46,129 nucleotides of DNA from JBDTOX01 sp039933015 (GCA_039933015.1 JBDTOX010000032.1:1-46129); one strand, 5' to 3'; positions 9,072 through 18,544 are shown, counted from the first letter of the stretch. The notes: a model not told the origin generated them from the sequence alone. Program-made: numbers and translations.

Positions 9072-10775
9072 ATGCTGTTTGCGCATACGGCCTGGGCGGA
9101 TAACAGCAAATATGCCGTCGAAATAGAAGCGCCCTCCGAACTTGCATCGCTGCTCAAACAGCATCTGGAAATCATGCGCTGGCTGGACAATCCGCGCATG
9201 AACAGCAACGAGTGGCATCGCCTGCTCAAGATCAGTCCACGCGCCATAGAGGACCTGCTGGCGACCGAAGGCTATTTTGCACCCAGGATAGAACAGCAAC
9301 TGTCCGATAGCAATGGCGTTTCTACTGCTCGCTTCATCATTACTCCGGGATCGGCTACCTCCATCAAGAGCGTGGACATCGGCTTTACCGGTGCCATCCG
9401 GCAACAGGCTGAAAACAGCAATCCCAACCCTGAGCAGCTGCGCGAGAACTGGCAACTGCCTACCGGGGTGCGCTTTACACAGGACGCATGGAGCCGCGCC
9501 AAGCGCAGTCTGCTCAGCAGTCTGCTGCTGGAGCGTTACCCCACGGCCAGTATTGCTGACAGCGAGGCGTTGATTGATGCCCAGGCCAGTAGCGCGACAC
9601 TCTCCCTGCAGGTCGACAGCGGCCCCGAGTTTTTCTTCGGCGACCTCGAAATCGAGGGCCTGCAACGCTATCCCAGCCGGGTGGTGCGCAACCTGAACCC
9701 CATCGCGCCGGGTACGCCTTACAGTCAGGCCGCATTGTTCAAGTACCAGGCTGATCTGCAAGCTACCGACTATTTCACCAGCACACAAGTTACCGCTAAA
9801 ACCGACACCGACAACCCGGCAGCCACCCCAATCGTGGTCAGGGTCGTGGAACAGCCTGCTGTAACTGTGGGGGTCGGCGTGGGTGCCAGCACCAATACCG
9901 GTGCTCGCGTACAGCTCAACTACAAAAACCGCAACCTGCTCGACCGCGGCTGGCGGCTGGATAGCAGCCTCAAGCTGGAACAGCGCGCGCAGTCACTGAG
10001 TGCAGTCACCCAGTTGCCTGTAACACGCGATGGCTACCGCGACAGCATCAACAACCACCTGCTGCGCCTGTCGATTGAAGGCCAGACCACTACCTCGTTC
10101 AACAACGGTGTCAAACGGGCCTGGGGACCGCGCACCTTCGAGCAGAGTGTAGGCGCCAATTACCTGGTGGAAAATCTGCAGGTAGACGGTCAGCGTGCCG
10201 AGACCAAGAAGGCAGGCACACTATCCTACGGCATCACCATCCGCCGCCTGGATAACGATATCGCACCGACTAAAGGTTTTTTGTTCAATGTGCAAGTGGC
10301 TGGCGCACCACTGGAAAGCCTGTCTGATGGGCGCTTCCTGCAGACTTATAGCAAGGCGCAAGGCTATTATCCGTTGGGCAAGAGCACTCAGCTTATCGGG
10401 CGCCTGGAAGGCGGTGTCGTCAACGGCGGCAATAGCGTGCCGGCCACCTTCCTGTTCCGTGCGGGCGGCGACCAGTCAGTACGCGGTTACGCTTTCCAGA
10501 GCCTAGGAGTGAAAGAAGGCAATGCCATCACCGGGGGGCGCTACCTGGTAACCGGCAGCATGGAGATCATCCAGTGGCTGACCGAGCGATGGGGTGCCGC
10601 CGCCTTTGTCGATTTCGGTGATGCCGCTGCCAGCATGCGCGAACTCAACCCGGTATACGGCTACGGCCTGGGAGCGCGCTTTAAGAGCCCGGCAGGAGGG
10701 ATAGGCGTGGACATCGCTTACGGCGAAGCCACCGGTGATATACGCCTGCATTTCAACCTGGGGGTCAGCTTCTGA
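9072..10775 (+). CDS. tamA: TamA: outer-membrane BamA-like translocation and assembly protein (start uncertain)
   Basis: Outer-membrane component of the TAM complex, which works with TamB in envelope assembly and lipid transport. N-terminal POTRA-like repeats (to about residue 220, including GSATSIKSVDIGF and GDLEIEGLQRYPSRVVR) precede a C-terminal BamA-type 16-strand barrel. The barrel has the conserved lid-loop motif VRGYAFQSLG and ends in LHFNLGVSF with a terminal Phe. From ATG 9072 the N-terminus is MLFAHTAWADN, which is only the end of a signal peptide. The frame stays open upstream (RWHYLSLIC...) to about 9000, where TTTTGGAG occurs, so the true start is probably a non-AUG codon upstream, such as ATT 9003. 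It overlaps tamB by one base. Confidence 0.9.
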   Translation: MLFAHTAWADNSKYAVEIEAPSELASLLKQHLEIMRWLDNPRMNSNEWHRLLKISPRAIEDLLATEGYFAPRIEQQLSDSNGVSTARFIITPGSATSIKSVDIGFTGAIRQQAENSNPNPEQLRENWQLPTGVRFTQDAWSRAKRSLLSSLLLERYPTASIADSEALIDAQASSATLSLQVDSGPEFFFGDLEIEGLQRYPSRVVRNLNPIAPGTPYSQAALFKYQADLQATDYFTSTQVTAKTDTDNPAATPIVVRVVEQPAVTVGVGVGASTNTGARVQLNYKNRNLLDRGWRLDSSLKLEQRAQSLSAVTQLPVTRDGYRDSINNHLLRLSIEGQTTTSFNNGVKRAWGPRTFEQSVGANYLVENLQVDGQRAETKKAGTLSYGITIRRLDNDIAPTKGFLFNVQVAGAPLESLSDGRFLQTYSKAQGYYPLGKSTQLIGRLEGGVVNGGNSVPATFLFRAGGDQSVRGYAFQSLGVKEGNAITGGRYLVTGSMEIIQWLTERWGAAAFVDFGDAAASMRELNPVYGYGLGARFKSPAGGIGVDIAYGEATGDIRLHFNLGVSF

Positions 10776-13700
10776 TGCTAAAGAACTGCATGGACAAGTG
10801 CATGATCAAGAGCATGGCCTGGCTGCTGGCATGCTGCGCCATGGTCATGGCAACGCCACTGCATGCAGCTTCCATCAGCGTGACTTCGAGTATCGCCGAC
10901 ATCAGCTATGACGTGGGCGCTGTGCATCTGCAACTGGAGCAGCTTGATTCCCGCATGCGCCTGACCCCCACGCTTGAAGGTAAGCTGCTGGTGGAAAACC
11001 TGCAGGCACAACGCCTGGTCGTCACATTCAGGGAGAGCGCTGCAGCTGCCACGCCCCAGCCTGCCAAAAGCAGCGGGCTGCCTGACAGGATAAGCCTGCC
11101 GTTGGCGATTACGGTGCGGCAGGCCCGCATTACGCAGCTCAAGATCATCACGGCAAGCGCAACGCACATTATCGACAACGTGCAGCTCAACCTGGAAGCC
11201 GATAGCAAGCGCATCCGGTTGGAACTGCTACAAGCCATCACGCCATGGGGCGAGGCGCGCATGCAGCTGGAGCTCGGCAATCATAAGCCATACCCGCTCA
11301 AAGGATTTGCCCAGCTTACCCAAACCAAAGGCGCGCAACGTTACGCTATTCGCACCCTGCTCTCAGGCGACCTGCAGCGCATACAGTTCAGCACTGCCGG
11401 TTTGCTGCAGCGGCAGGCAGAGGGCATGGCTATCGTGCTGCCAGATGCAGCGGACATAGACCCGAAGCAGACCGCGGGGATATTTCAACTGCAAGGCCAT
11501 ATCGGCATTGCAGACAGCCAGCCGCTTGAGGCGCATGCCACCCTGCGTCAGCTCAAGCCAGAGCTGCTTGGCATGCGCAGTGGTGGGCTGTTTAACCTTA
11601 CTCTGGATGTAGCAGGCCAGTTCTCGCCGCAGCCGAAATTCGCGCTCAAGCTGCAAAGCATGGACAGCTTATGGCAAGGCGTGCCGCTGGTCGCCAACGC
11701 CAGCCTACAGTATGTCGACCAGCGCATGCAGCAGATACAGTTGCTGGCAACACTGGCTGACAACAAGATTAGCGCCAGCGGCTCACTCGGTGGCCCTGAT
11801 GACGTACTGCAATGGCAGGCAGAACTGCCGACACTGGCCAGCCTGGGCCGTGAATTCGGCGGCAAGGCGCAGGCCAGCGGCGAGCTGCGAGGCGCACTGG
11901 ATGAGCTATCCATCAAATTCCAGCTGCTGGCCGACGGCCTACGCACGCCGGGAGCGCTTTACATCGGCAAGCTGCAGGGTCAGGGCCAGCTTGGGGCAGG
12001 CTTGCAAGGCGAACTCCATGGCGACATCAGCGCCAGCGGCATCCGCCGTGGTCAAGACAATCCGTTTAACGCCCACGCCACGCTCAACGGCACACGCCAG
12101 CAACACCAGCTCACGTTCAATGCGGATGGTTTGGACCTGCAACTAAAAACCACGCTGCAGGGCGGACTGGTCGCTAGTGGCGGCTGGCAGGGACAATTGC
12201 GTCAGCTAAGCTACAAAAGCAATACCAGCGCCATACTGGAGGCACCTGCCAGCCTCAGCTACAGCAGCGCTGACGGCCTGAATGTGAGTAAGCTCGCACT
12301 CAAGCTGCAACAAGGCCATTTCTATATCGATCAGTTGCATCATGCTGGCGCTGCGCTCAGCACCCAAGGGCGGCTGGCACAGGTCGGGCTCAGGGATATT
12401 CCGGGGCTGTCCTTGCCGCAGGAAATCAAGGGCAACCCGACCTTTTCCGGCAAATGGGACCTGCGCCTGGCTGACAAAGCCAACGGCGCTATTCATCTGC
12501 GCCACGACAGCGGTGACCTGGAGTTTACCGGTGCCGGCAACAGCAGGCAGGTGCTGGGCTTGCAGCAGGTGCAGGCCGACATCACACTGGATAATAACAA
12601 CGTGCGGTTCAGTGCCCGACTCAATGGTACCAAGCTGGGGCAGTTACATGTGCAGGCTGCCACCCGCCTCACCGCCACCCCCAGTGGCTTTGATCTGCGT
12701 GGCGATGCACCGCTCAGCCTGGATATCCAGTCCAGCTTGCACACTCTGAGCTGGCTCAGCATGCTGCCGCCGCTCGCAGACGCAAGCATAGATGGGCAGC
12801 TGTCAGCTGCTTTAAAAGGTGATGGCACCATCAGACACCCCGGTCTGCGCGGCAGCATCAACGGCCAGCAGTTGCATGTAGTCTTGCCGTCTGAAGGTGT
12901 AAATCTGACTTCTGGCGTTTTACAGGCGAGCTTGCAGGATGACAGCATGCGCATACAGCAACTGCAGTTCAGCGGTGGCCAGGGGACACTTTCCGCCAGC
13001 GGTCAGTTCACGCTAGTGCAACAACAGGTGCAAGGCGAGCTGAACTGGGTGCTCCACCAGTTCACTGCACTTAGCCGCACCGACCGCCTGCTGGTGCTGG
13101 ATGGCAAGCTCACTACCGCCATGCGCGACAACATCCTGGATGTAAGCGGCGATCTCAAGGTGCTGGGCGGCCTCATCGAGTTGCCCAAGGCAGACCTGCC
13201 TACGCTGGATAATGACGTGGTGGTAATAGGCCGCACTGAGCAGGCGTCCAGCTCGCCGCTCAATGTCAACATTTCTGGCCTGCGTATCGACTTCGGCCAG
13301 ACACCTGCCGGCAACGTCGACTGGGATAAGCAATTCGTGGTGCGTGGCCGCGGTATAGATGCCTACCTCACCGGCGCACTGACACTGAGCGGCAATACCA
13401 CTGCCCTGCGCGGTGAAGGTTCGATAGAAGCGCACGGCACCTACCTGGCTTACGGACAGGTACTGGATATCGAGCGTGGCGTGATCAATTTCAGCGGCCC
13501 CCTGGATAGCCCGGGTCTCAATATACGCGCGATGCGCAGCAACCAGGCCGTGAAAGCCGGGGTGGAAGTCACAGGCAATGTGCTGTTGCCTACCGTCAAG
13601 CTGGTCTCCACGCCCAACGTACCTGACAGCGACAAGCTATCGTGGCTAGTGCTTGGCCACGGGGCGGACGAGGCCGGCAACAACGAGTTCGCCATGCTGT

Positions 13701-13993
13701 CGCTGGCAGCGGGCGCCTTGTTCTCCAAGGACGAATCAGTACCGCTGCAGACACGCCTCGCACGCTCCGCCGGGCTGGATACCTTCAGCATCAGTGGCAG
13801 TGATGCCAAGAGCAGCAGCGTCAATCTGGGCAAGCGCCTGTCGTCGCGTCTCTATCTCAGCTACGAAAAAAGCCTGACCGGACTGCTCAATGTGGCCCGG
13901 CTTACTTACCAAATTAACAAGCACTGGTCGCTCAGAACGCAAGCCGGCTCTGAAAGCGCCGTCGATGTGCTATATACTTTCAGCTTCAAATAA
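10775..13993 (+). CDS. tamB: TamB: inner-membrane-anchored translocation and assembly protein
   Basis: AsmA/TamB-type bridge protein that spans the periplasm and docks on TamA. The 1072-residue chain starts with a signal anchor (about residues 10-30, ending TPLHA). It continues as a long run of beta-strand-rich repeats that would form a hydrophobic groove, and ends with the conserved TamB C-terminal domain (about 740-1072; for example LVLGHGADEAGNN, LGKRLSSRLYLSYEKS, VLYTFSFK). The start shares one base with the tamA stop (TGATG), which implies translational coupling. It is shorter than E. coli TamB (1259). An internal ATG at 10802 would also give a good signal anchor. Confidence 0.95.
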   Translation: MLKNCMDKCMIKSMAWLLACCAMVMATPLHAASISVTSSIADISYDVGAVHLQLEQLDSRMRLTPTLEGKLLVENLQAQRLVVTFRESAAAATPQPAKSSGLPDRISLPLAITVRQARITQLKIITASATHIIDNVQLNLEADSKRIRLELLQAITPWGEARMQLELGNHKPYPLKGFAQLTQTKGAQRYAIRTLLSGDLQRIQFSTAGLLQRQAEGMAIVLPDAADIDPKQTAGIFQLQGHIGIADSQPLEAHATLRQLKPELLGMRSGGLFNLTLDVAGQFSPQPKFALKLQSMDSLWQGVPLVANASLQYVDQRMQQIQLLATLADNKISASGSLGGPDDVLQWQAELPTLASLGREFGGKAQASGELRGALDELSIKFQLLADGLRTPGALYIGKLQGQGQLGAGLQGELHGDISASGIRRGQDNPFNAHATLNGTRQQHQLTFNADGLDLQLKTTLQGGLVASGGWQGQLRQLSYKSNTSAILEAPASLSYSSADGLNVSKLALKLQQGHFYIDQLHHAGAALSTQGRLAQVGLRDIPGLSLPQEIKGNPTFSGKWDLRLADKANGAIHLRHDSGDLEFTGAGNSRQVLGLQQVQADITLDNNNVRFSARLNGTKLGQLHVQAATRLTATPSGFDLRGDAPLSLDIQSSLHTLSWLSMLPPLADASIDGQLSAALKGDGTIRHPGLRGSINGQQLHVVLPSEGVNLTSGVLQASLQDDSMRIQQLQFSGGQGTLSASGQFTLVQQQVQGELNWVLHQFTALSRTDRLLVLDGKLTTAMRDNILDVSGDLKVLGGLIELPKADLPTLDNDVVVIGRTEQASSSPLNVNISGLRIDFGQTPAGNVDWDKQFVVRGRGIDAYLTGALTLSGNTTALRGEGSIEAHGTYLAYGQVLDIERGVINFSGPLDSPGLNIRAMRSNQAVKAGVEVTGNVLLPTVKLVSTPNVPDSDKLSWLVLGHGADEAGNNEFAMLSLAAGALFSKDESVPLQTRLARSAGLDTFSISGSDAKSSSVNLGKRLSSRLYLSYEKSLTGLLNVARLTYQINKHWSLRTQAGSESAVDVLYTFSFK

Positions 13994-14006
13994 ACTTGAG
14001 CCAGTG

Positions 14007-14600
14007 ATGTCAGAAATCCTAGTCCTCTATTATTCCCAAGGCGGCGCCGTACGCGATATGGCGCAGCTTATTGCACGTGGTATCGAGAGTATCCAAGGCG
14101 CCACAGCGCGCATCCGCACCGTGCCTAGAGTCTCGGCCAACTGTGAAGCGACTGAGCCCGATATCCCTGCCATGGGCGCGCCTTATGCCGAGCTCAAGGA
14201 TTTGCAGGAATGCATAGGCCTGGCGGTCGGCAGCCCTACCCGCTTTGGCAATATGGCGGCACCGATGAAATACTTTTTCGATTGCACTACCAGTTTATGG
14301 CTCCAAGGTGCCCTGGTCGGCAAACCCGCCGCGGTCTTCACATCGACAGGTTCCATACACGGCGGCCAGGAAACCACCTTGGTTTCCATGATGCTGCCAC
14401 TCATGCATCACGGCATGATCATGGTCGGCCTGCCTTATTCCGAGCCGGAACTGGCAAGCACCACCTCCGGCGGCACACCTTATGGCGCCAGCCATGTAGG
14501 CGGAACAGCAGGCGATCGTCCGATTACAGAAGATGAACGCAAGCTGTGTATTGCACTGGGCAAGCGCCTGGCCGAAACGGCATTAAAGTTAGCTGCATGA
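14007..14600 (+). CDS. wrbA: WrbA-type NAD(P)H:quinone oxidoreductase (flavodoxin fold)
   Basis: FMN enzyme reducing quinones by two electrons with NAD(P)H, usually a tetramer. The 197-residue protein starts MSEILVLYYSQGGAVRDMAQ, the FMN-phosphate loop, and has the WrbA signature SPTRFGNMAAPMKYFFD. It continues with FTSTGSIHGGQETT and ends in the usual LGKRLAETA helix. ATG 14007 is chosen over longer readings that overlap tamB, because it aligns with the family N-terminus. It lies 13 nt after tamB and its stop overlaps the next start (ATGA), so it belongs to the tamA-tamB chain. Confidence 0.94.
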   Translation: MSEILVLYYSQGGAVRDMAQLIARGIESIQGATARIRTVPRVSANCEATEPDIPAMGAPYAELKDLQECIGLAVGSPTRFGNMAAPMKYFFDCTTSLWLQGALVGKPAAVFTSTGSIHGGQETTLVSMMLPLMHHGMIMVGLPYSEPELASTTSGGTPYGASHVGGTAGDRPITEDERKLCIALGKRLAETALKLAA

Positions 14601-15319
14601 GCATAGCCAGCGAAGCCAGACAATTTCTAAGATGCACCCGCAGTGGCATACTTTCGACCATATCGGCCAAGTTTGCGGGCTATCCTTTCGGCTCTGTCGC
14701 CCCGTTTGTGCTTGATCAGGATGGCCAGCCATTAATACTCATCAGCACCCTGGCCGAACACACCAGGAATATTATTGCCAACCCCAAAGTCTCGCTGCTG
14801 GTGTTTGCAGGCGCGGAAGATCTGCAGGCGAATTCGCGCCTGACCCTGATGGGTGACGCCAGCAAAGTAACCCAGGATGACAATCAGTTACGCGCCCGCT
14901 ATCTGCGCTACTTTCCGCAGGCAAAAGGCTATTTTGACACCCATGACTTTTCGTTTTATCGCATCAGCATACAACAGGCGCGTTACATCGGCGGTTTTGG
15001 CAGGATATCCTGGGTCGCTGGAGCAGAACTGACCTCACCGCCAAATACGCTTGCCGCGCAGGAGGCTGGCATCCTTGCACACATGAATGCGGACCATGCG
15101 GATAGCCTGATTGCTTACTGCAAGCACTTCCACAACCTCACAACCAGCAGCGTCAGCATGCTAGGCATTGATAGCGACGGTTTTGATGTGCTGGCCGGCA
15201 AAGACGCAGATGAGCAGGCGGATAATAAAACTCTGCGCTTTAGCTTTGACCAGCCGATTACAGACGCACTTTCTGCCAGAACCGCGCTAGTCGCTATGTC
15301 CAAGGCCATCCGCGCATGA
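14597..15319 (+). CDS. HugZ/HutZ-type pyridoxamine-5'-phosphate-oxidase-fold protein with DUF2470 domain
   Basis: A 240-residue protein with an N-terminal split-barrel flavin/heme-binding domain (residues about 5-150: SGILSTISAKFAGYPFGSVAPFVLD) and a C-terminal DUF2470 domain (about 160-238) with the motif HMNADHADSLIAYCKHF. This arrangement is that of heme-utilisation proteins such as HutZ and HugZ, which bind or degrade heme. No heme-uptake genes are near, so the true ligand is uncertain. The start ATG 14597 overlaps the wrbA stop (ATGA), and its own stop overlaps the next start in the same way. Confidence 0.88.
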   Translation: MSIASEARQFLRCTRSGILSTISAKFAGYPFGSVAPFVLDQDGQPLILISTLAEHTRNIIANPKVSLLVFAGAEDLQANSRLTLMGDASKVTQDDNQLRARYLRYFPQAKGYFDTHDFSFYRISIQQARYIGGFGRISWVAGAELTSPPNTLAAQEAGILAHMNADHADSLIAYCKHFHNLTTSSVSMLGIDSDGFDVLAGKDADEQADNKTLRFSFDQPITDALSARTALVAMSKAIRA

Positions 15320-15672
15320 TTAGAACCTTGCGCCTGGGCGCCAGCGCCAGCCTGATTGCATTGATATTCGTCTGCCTGGCCTGGGAAGGCTGGCTCGCTC
15401 CATTGAAGCCAGAGGGCTCCATGCTGATACTGAAGGCGCTGCCGCTGTTGCTGCCGCTTCATGGCATACTCAAAGGCCGCCGCTACACCTACCAATGGGC
15501 TTGCATGTTCATTTTGCTATACTTTACCGAAGGCGCGGTACGTGCGTGGGCGGATCAGGGTGTTTCAGCCTGGCTGGCCATGGTAGAAGTCTTACTCACG
15601 CTAAGTTTTTTCACTTGCGCCATTTTTTATGCTCGATTAACCAGGAATCCTCCATTAAAAGCTGAGAGTTAG
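15316..15672 (+). CDS. DUF2069 integral membrane protein
   Basis: A 118-residue membrane protein with four predicted hydrophobic segments (about 8-26, 37-52, 59-75 and 84-107). The sequence around WEGWLAPLK, LPLHGILKGRRYTYQWACM and YFTEGAVRAW matches the conserved pattern of DUF2069, which I recall as common in beta- and gammaproteobacteria, often near wrbA. The function is unknown. The start overlaps the previous stop by four bases (ATGA), so it is the last gene of the tamA-tamB-wrbA chain. Confidence 0.85.
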   Translation: MIRTLRLGASASLIALIFVCLAWEGWLAPLKPEGSMLILKALPLLLPLHGILKGRRYTYQWACMFILLYFTEGAVRAWADQGVSAWLAMVEVLLTLSFFTCAIFYARLTRNPPLKAES

Positions 15673-15683
15673 TCAGTTATAAT
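15655..15683 (+). promoter_or_regulatory. Possible surE promoter giving a nearly leaderless mRNA
   Basis: A perfect TATAAT (15678-15683) with a weak -35 TTAAAA (15655-15660) at 17 bp sits so close to the surE ATG (15690) that transcription would start at or next to the start codon. No ribosome-binding site precedes the ATG. Confidence 0.45.
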
Positions 15684-15689
15684 TCAACT

Positions 15690-16454
15690 ATGCGTATACT
15701 TCTTTCCAATGACGACGGCTACTTTGCGCCGGGCCTTAATATTCTCGCAAATCACTTGCAGCATCTTGCTGAAATCATCGTTGTAGCGCCGGAGCGTGAT
15801 CTCAGCGGCGCCAGCAACTCCTTGACTCTGGATCGCCCACTCACTGTACGCACGGCAGGAAACGGCTATCACTATGTGAATGGTACGCCGACCGATTGCG
15901 TGCATTTGGCAGTCACCGGCTTGCTGGACAAGTTACCGGACATGGTGATTTCCGGCATAAATGATGGCGCCAATATGGGCGATGACACCATTTATTCCGG
16001 TACTGTGGCAGCGGCCATGGAAGGCTATCTGCTGGGCATTCCCTCTTTTGCCGTTTCAATGTCACGTCATAATGTTGAGCATTTCGAAACTGCTGCAAAA
16101 GTAGTAGTGGATTTGGTTAAGCACTATCAGCAAACCGGATTCCCACCGCCCTTATTGCTCAATATCAATGTGCCAGATATCCCCCATGATGCACTCCAGG
16201 GCATATCTATCACGCGTCTGGGCAAGCGCCACAAAGCCGAACCTGCCATCAAATCCACCACCCCGCGTGGCGGAACCGTTTACTGGGTGGGCAAGGCCGG
16301 TGGTGCACAAGACGCAGGCCCCGGCACTGATTTTAATGCAGTAGCGCACCAGCAAGTATCAGTGACACCGCTGCAAATTGATCTCACCCAATACAAGCAG
16401 CTAGACTCCGTGCAAGAGTGGCTAGCGCCTATGATCAAGCCTGTGACTGGATAA
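15690..16454 (+). CDS. surE: 5'/3'-nucleotidase SurE
   Basis: Metal-dependent nucleoside monophosphatase with some exopolyphosphatase activity, linked to stationary-phase survival. The 254-residue protein begins MRILLSNDDG, where Asp8 and Asp9 bind the metal together with Ser39 (LSGASNS) and Asn91 (SGINDGANMGDD). The phosphate-loop region GTVAAAMEG is intact. It is followed after 9 nt by pcm and then nlpD, the classic conserved gene order. No Shine-Dalgarno precedes the ATG; see the promoter entry. Confidence 0.97.
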   Translation: MRILLSNDDGYFAPGLNILANHLQHLAEIIVVAPERDLSGASNSLTLDRPLTVRTAGNGYHYVNGTPTDCVHLAVTGLLDKLPDMVISGINDGANMGDDTIYSGTVAAAMEGYLLGIPSFAVSMSRHNVEHFETAAKVVVDLVKHYQQTGFPPPLLLNINVPDIPHDALQGISITRLGKRHKAEPAIKSTTPRGGTVYWVGKAGGAQDAGPGTDFNAVAHQQVSVTPLQIDLTQYKQLDSVQEWLAPMIKPVTG

Positions 16455-16463
16455 TTTAGGCAT

Positions 16464-17120
16464 ATGAGCACTGCACTGCACGGCATCGGCATGACTTCCC
16501 AGCGTACGCGTGAGCGTATGTTGGTGCGTCTGCGCGAACAAGGCATACGCGACGAAGTGACGCTCTCGGCCATGGGTACGATACCGCGTCATCGTTTTGT
16601 CGATGAAGCCATTGCCTCCCGCGCTTATGAGGACGTCGCATTGCCCATTGGTTACGGCCAGACCATTTCCCAGCCCTACACCGTAGCGCGTATGACAGAA
16701 GTCTTACGCGGCACAGGCAGCTTGGGCAAAGTGCTGGAAATCGGCACGGGTTGCGGCTATCAGACAGCCGTGCTGTCCAAGGTGGCGAAAGAAGTCTATT
16801 CGCTGGAACGCATCCGCCCACTGCTGCTGAAGGCACGCGGCCACTTGCGCGAGCTGAAACTGCCCAACATTAAACTGAACCATGCCGATGGCACAATGGG
16901 CCTGCCTGAGCTGGCACCGTTTGACGGCATAATAGTGACCGCGGCTGCCAGCCATATCCCTGAAGATTTATTGCAGCAACTTGCTATCGGCGGCCGCATG
17001 GTCATTCCCGTTGGCACTGACGAACAAACCCTGTTCCTGATCGAGCGCACCGCGACTGAATATCGCCAGAGCAAGCTTGAGTCCGTGAAATTTGTACCCT
17101 TATTAGGCGGAACTCATTGA
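16464..17120 (+). CDS. pcm: Protein-L-isoaspartate O-methyltransferase
   Basis: Repairs aged proteins by methylating isoaspartyl residues with S-adenosylmethionine. The 218-residue protein has the family N-terminal region IPRHRFVDEA, the substrate segment ALPIGYGQTISQPYTVARM, and SAM motif I LEIGTGCGYQTAVLS. Motif III-like sequence IIVTAAASHIPEDLLQQL and the C-terminal FVPLLGG are also present. Its stop shares a base with the nlpD start (TGATG). Confidence 0.97.
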   Translation: MSTALHGIGMTSQRTRERMLVRLREQGIRDEVTLSAMGTIPRHRFVDEAIASRAYEDVALPIGYGQTISQPYTVARMTEVLRGTGSLGKVLEIGTGCGYQTAVLSKVAKEVYSLERIRPLLLKARGHLRELKLPNIKLNHADGTMGLPELAPFDGIIVTAAASHIPEDLLQQLAIGGRMVIPVGTDEQTLFLIERTATEYRQSKLESVKFVPLLGGTH

Positions 17121-18139
17121 TGCATGTTAGCAAGTCGGTCTGGATATTATGTTTGCTATTAACCGGCTGTGCCGCCAGCCAGCAAGCGCCGGTCATTGAA
17201 CGTATCCCTGCCAAGCCCTCCAGTACAGCTAAAAAACATGCTCCGGCCGCGTCATCAGCCGTTAAACCGGCAGGGGCAGAAAAAGACTGGCGGCCCGAGG
17301 TATATACCGTTAAAAAGGGCGATACACTTTTTGCTATTGGCCTCGAATATGGCTATGACTACAAGGAAATTGCCCAAGCCAATAACATTGGGCTGCCTTA
17401 CGTCATACGTATCGGCCAGCAGCTGAGTTTCAAAGATTTGAAAGCGGCTGAAGACAAGCCTGCCACGGCGACTAAACCCATTACAGATGGCAATGTAGTC
17501 ATTACGCCCCTTAATACCGAGTCTGCATTACGTACACTGCCGCAACCGTCAGCAGGCATACCCTTGCTGAGTGAGCCCAAGGCTATGCGCGAGCCATACA
17601 GTGCGCAGGCTTTAGCCACCACGTCGGCACCCCCGGTAAAACCAGTGGCGGATGCAACAGCCAAGCCAGCCGACACCTTAAAACCGGAAGCAACAAAACC
17701 TGCAAACGCTACAAATCCGGATGTGGCCAAAACAGACTCTCCAACAGCAATGGCAGATAACGATGCCATTGACTGGGCATGGCCGGCTCAAGGCAAAATT
17801 GTAGCCGGGTTTAACGAGGCCGCAAATCTCAAAGGTATTGATATTGCTGGTACGCAAGGCCAAGTTGTCACTGCTGCCGGGGCGGGCAAAGTAATATACA
17901 GTGGCTCCGATTTGCGCGGCTATGGCAAGCTGGTCATTATTAAACACAACAAAACCTATTTATCCGTCTACGCGCACAACAGCCAGATTCTGGTGAAAGA
18001 AGGCCAGCAGGTATCCAGGGGCCAGAAGATTGCTGAAATGGGAAGCAGCGATACAGATCAGGTTAAACTGCATTTTGAAATTCGACGCCAGGGAAAATCG
18101 GTAGATCCAGCAAAATATCTTTCCGGCAATCCGGGCTAG
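17120..18139 (+). CDS. nlpD: NlpD-like lipoprotein, LysM plus degenerate LytM (M23) domain: amidase activator
   Basis: An outer-membrane lipoprotein expected to activate a peptidoglycan amidase (AmiC type) during daughter-cell separation. The signal peptide ends in lipobox LTGC (Cys17). A LysM domain (residues 62-104, YTVKKGDTLFAIGLEYG) binds peptidoglycan. A low-complexity Pro/Ala/Lys/Thr linker (about 105-215) leads to a LytM domain (about 218-335). As in E. coli NlpD, the first zinc-ligand His of active M23 enzymes is replaced (LKGIDIAG), so the domain should be non-catalytic. The ATG overlaps the pcm stop by one base and is preferred to the TTG just before it. In many relatives rpoS follows; here it does not. 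Confidence 0.94.
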   Translation: MHVSKSVWILCLLLTGCAASQQAPVIERIPAKPSSTAKKHAPAASSAVKPAGAEKDWRPEVYTVKKGDTLFAIGLEYGYDYKEIAQANNIGLPYVIRIGQQLSFKDLKAAEDKPATATKPITDGNVVITPLNTESALRTLPQPSAGIPLLSEPKAMREPYSAQALATTSAPPVKPVADATAKPADTLKPEATKPANATNPDVAKTDSPTAMADNDAIDWAWPAQGKIVAGFNEAANLKGIDIAGTQGQVVTAAGAGKVIYSGSDLRGYGKLVIIKHNKTYLSVYAHNSQILVKEGQQVSRGQKIAEMGSSDTDQVKLHFEIRRQGKSVDPAKYLSGNPG

Positions 18140-18184
18140 CAGCGAATAGCTTGACTGGCTAATGCCGTAATTGAGGGCTATCTG

Positions 18185-18523
18185 ATGGCAAAACGTAACG
18201 ACAGCAGTAACAGACCTGACTCCCTGCTATTCACCGTGGCAGCAATAGGTCGCGTTGGCCTCGTGATCATTGGATTGATAGGCCTGTCAGTAGAAATCTT
18301 CCGCGACAACGGCTGGTTGAAACAGCTGCTGGGCAAACTGTTCTCCTCCTCCCTCGGCCTGGTCATTATTCCGATCGCCATCATCGTGATTTACTTTGTG
18401 AATCAGTGGCTGTCTAGCGCTTCTGATGGCAAGGCCTCAGCTAGAGGCGATTTACCGCTTTATCTCATGATGGCGATAGGCGCTTTTTTTCTGTTAAACC
18501 TGATTACAAAGGGATCTTTGTAG
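18185..18523 (+). CDS. Small integral membrane protein, unknown function
   Basis: A 112-residue protein not recognised as a named family. It shows three hydrophobic segments (about residues 16-38, 56-75 and 91-108), a positively charged polar N-terminus, and short charged loops (SVEIFRDNGWLKQ, SASDGKASARGD). GAGGG lies about 8 nt before the ATG. It sits 45 nt after nlpD on the same strand, in the place where rpoS is commonly found in other proteobacteria, and is followed by a hairpin at 18545-18565. It may be the last gene of the surE operon. Confidence 0.7.
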   Translation: MAKRNDSSNRPDSLLFTVAAIGRVGLVIIGLIGLSVEIFRDNGWLKQLLGKLFSSSLGLVIIPIAIIVIYFVNQWLSSASDGKASARGDLPLYLMMAIGAFFLLNLITKGSL

Positions 18524-18544
18524 CGCGGATTACGTCTAGGCGCG

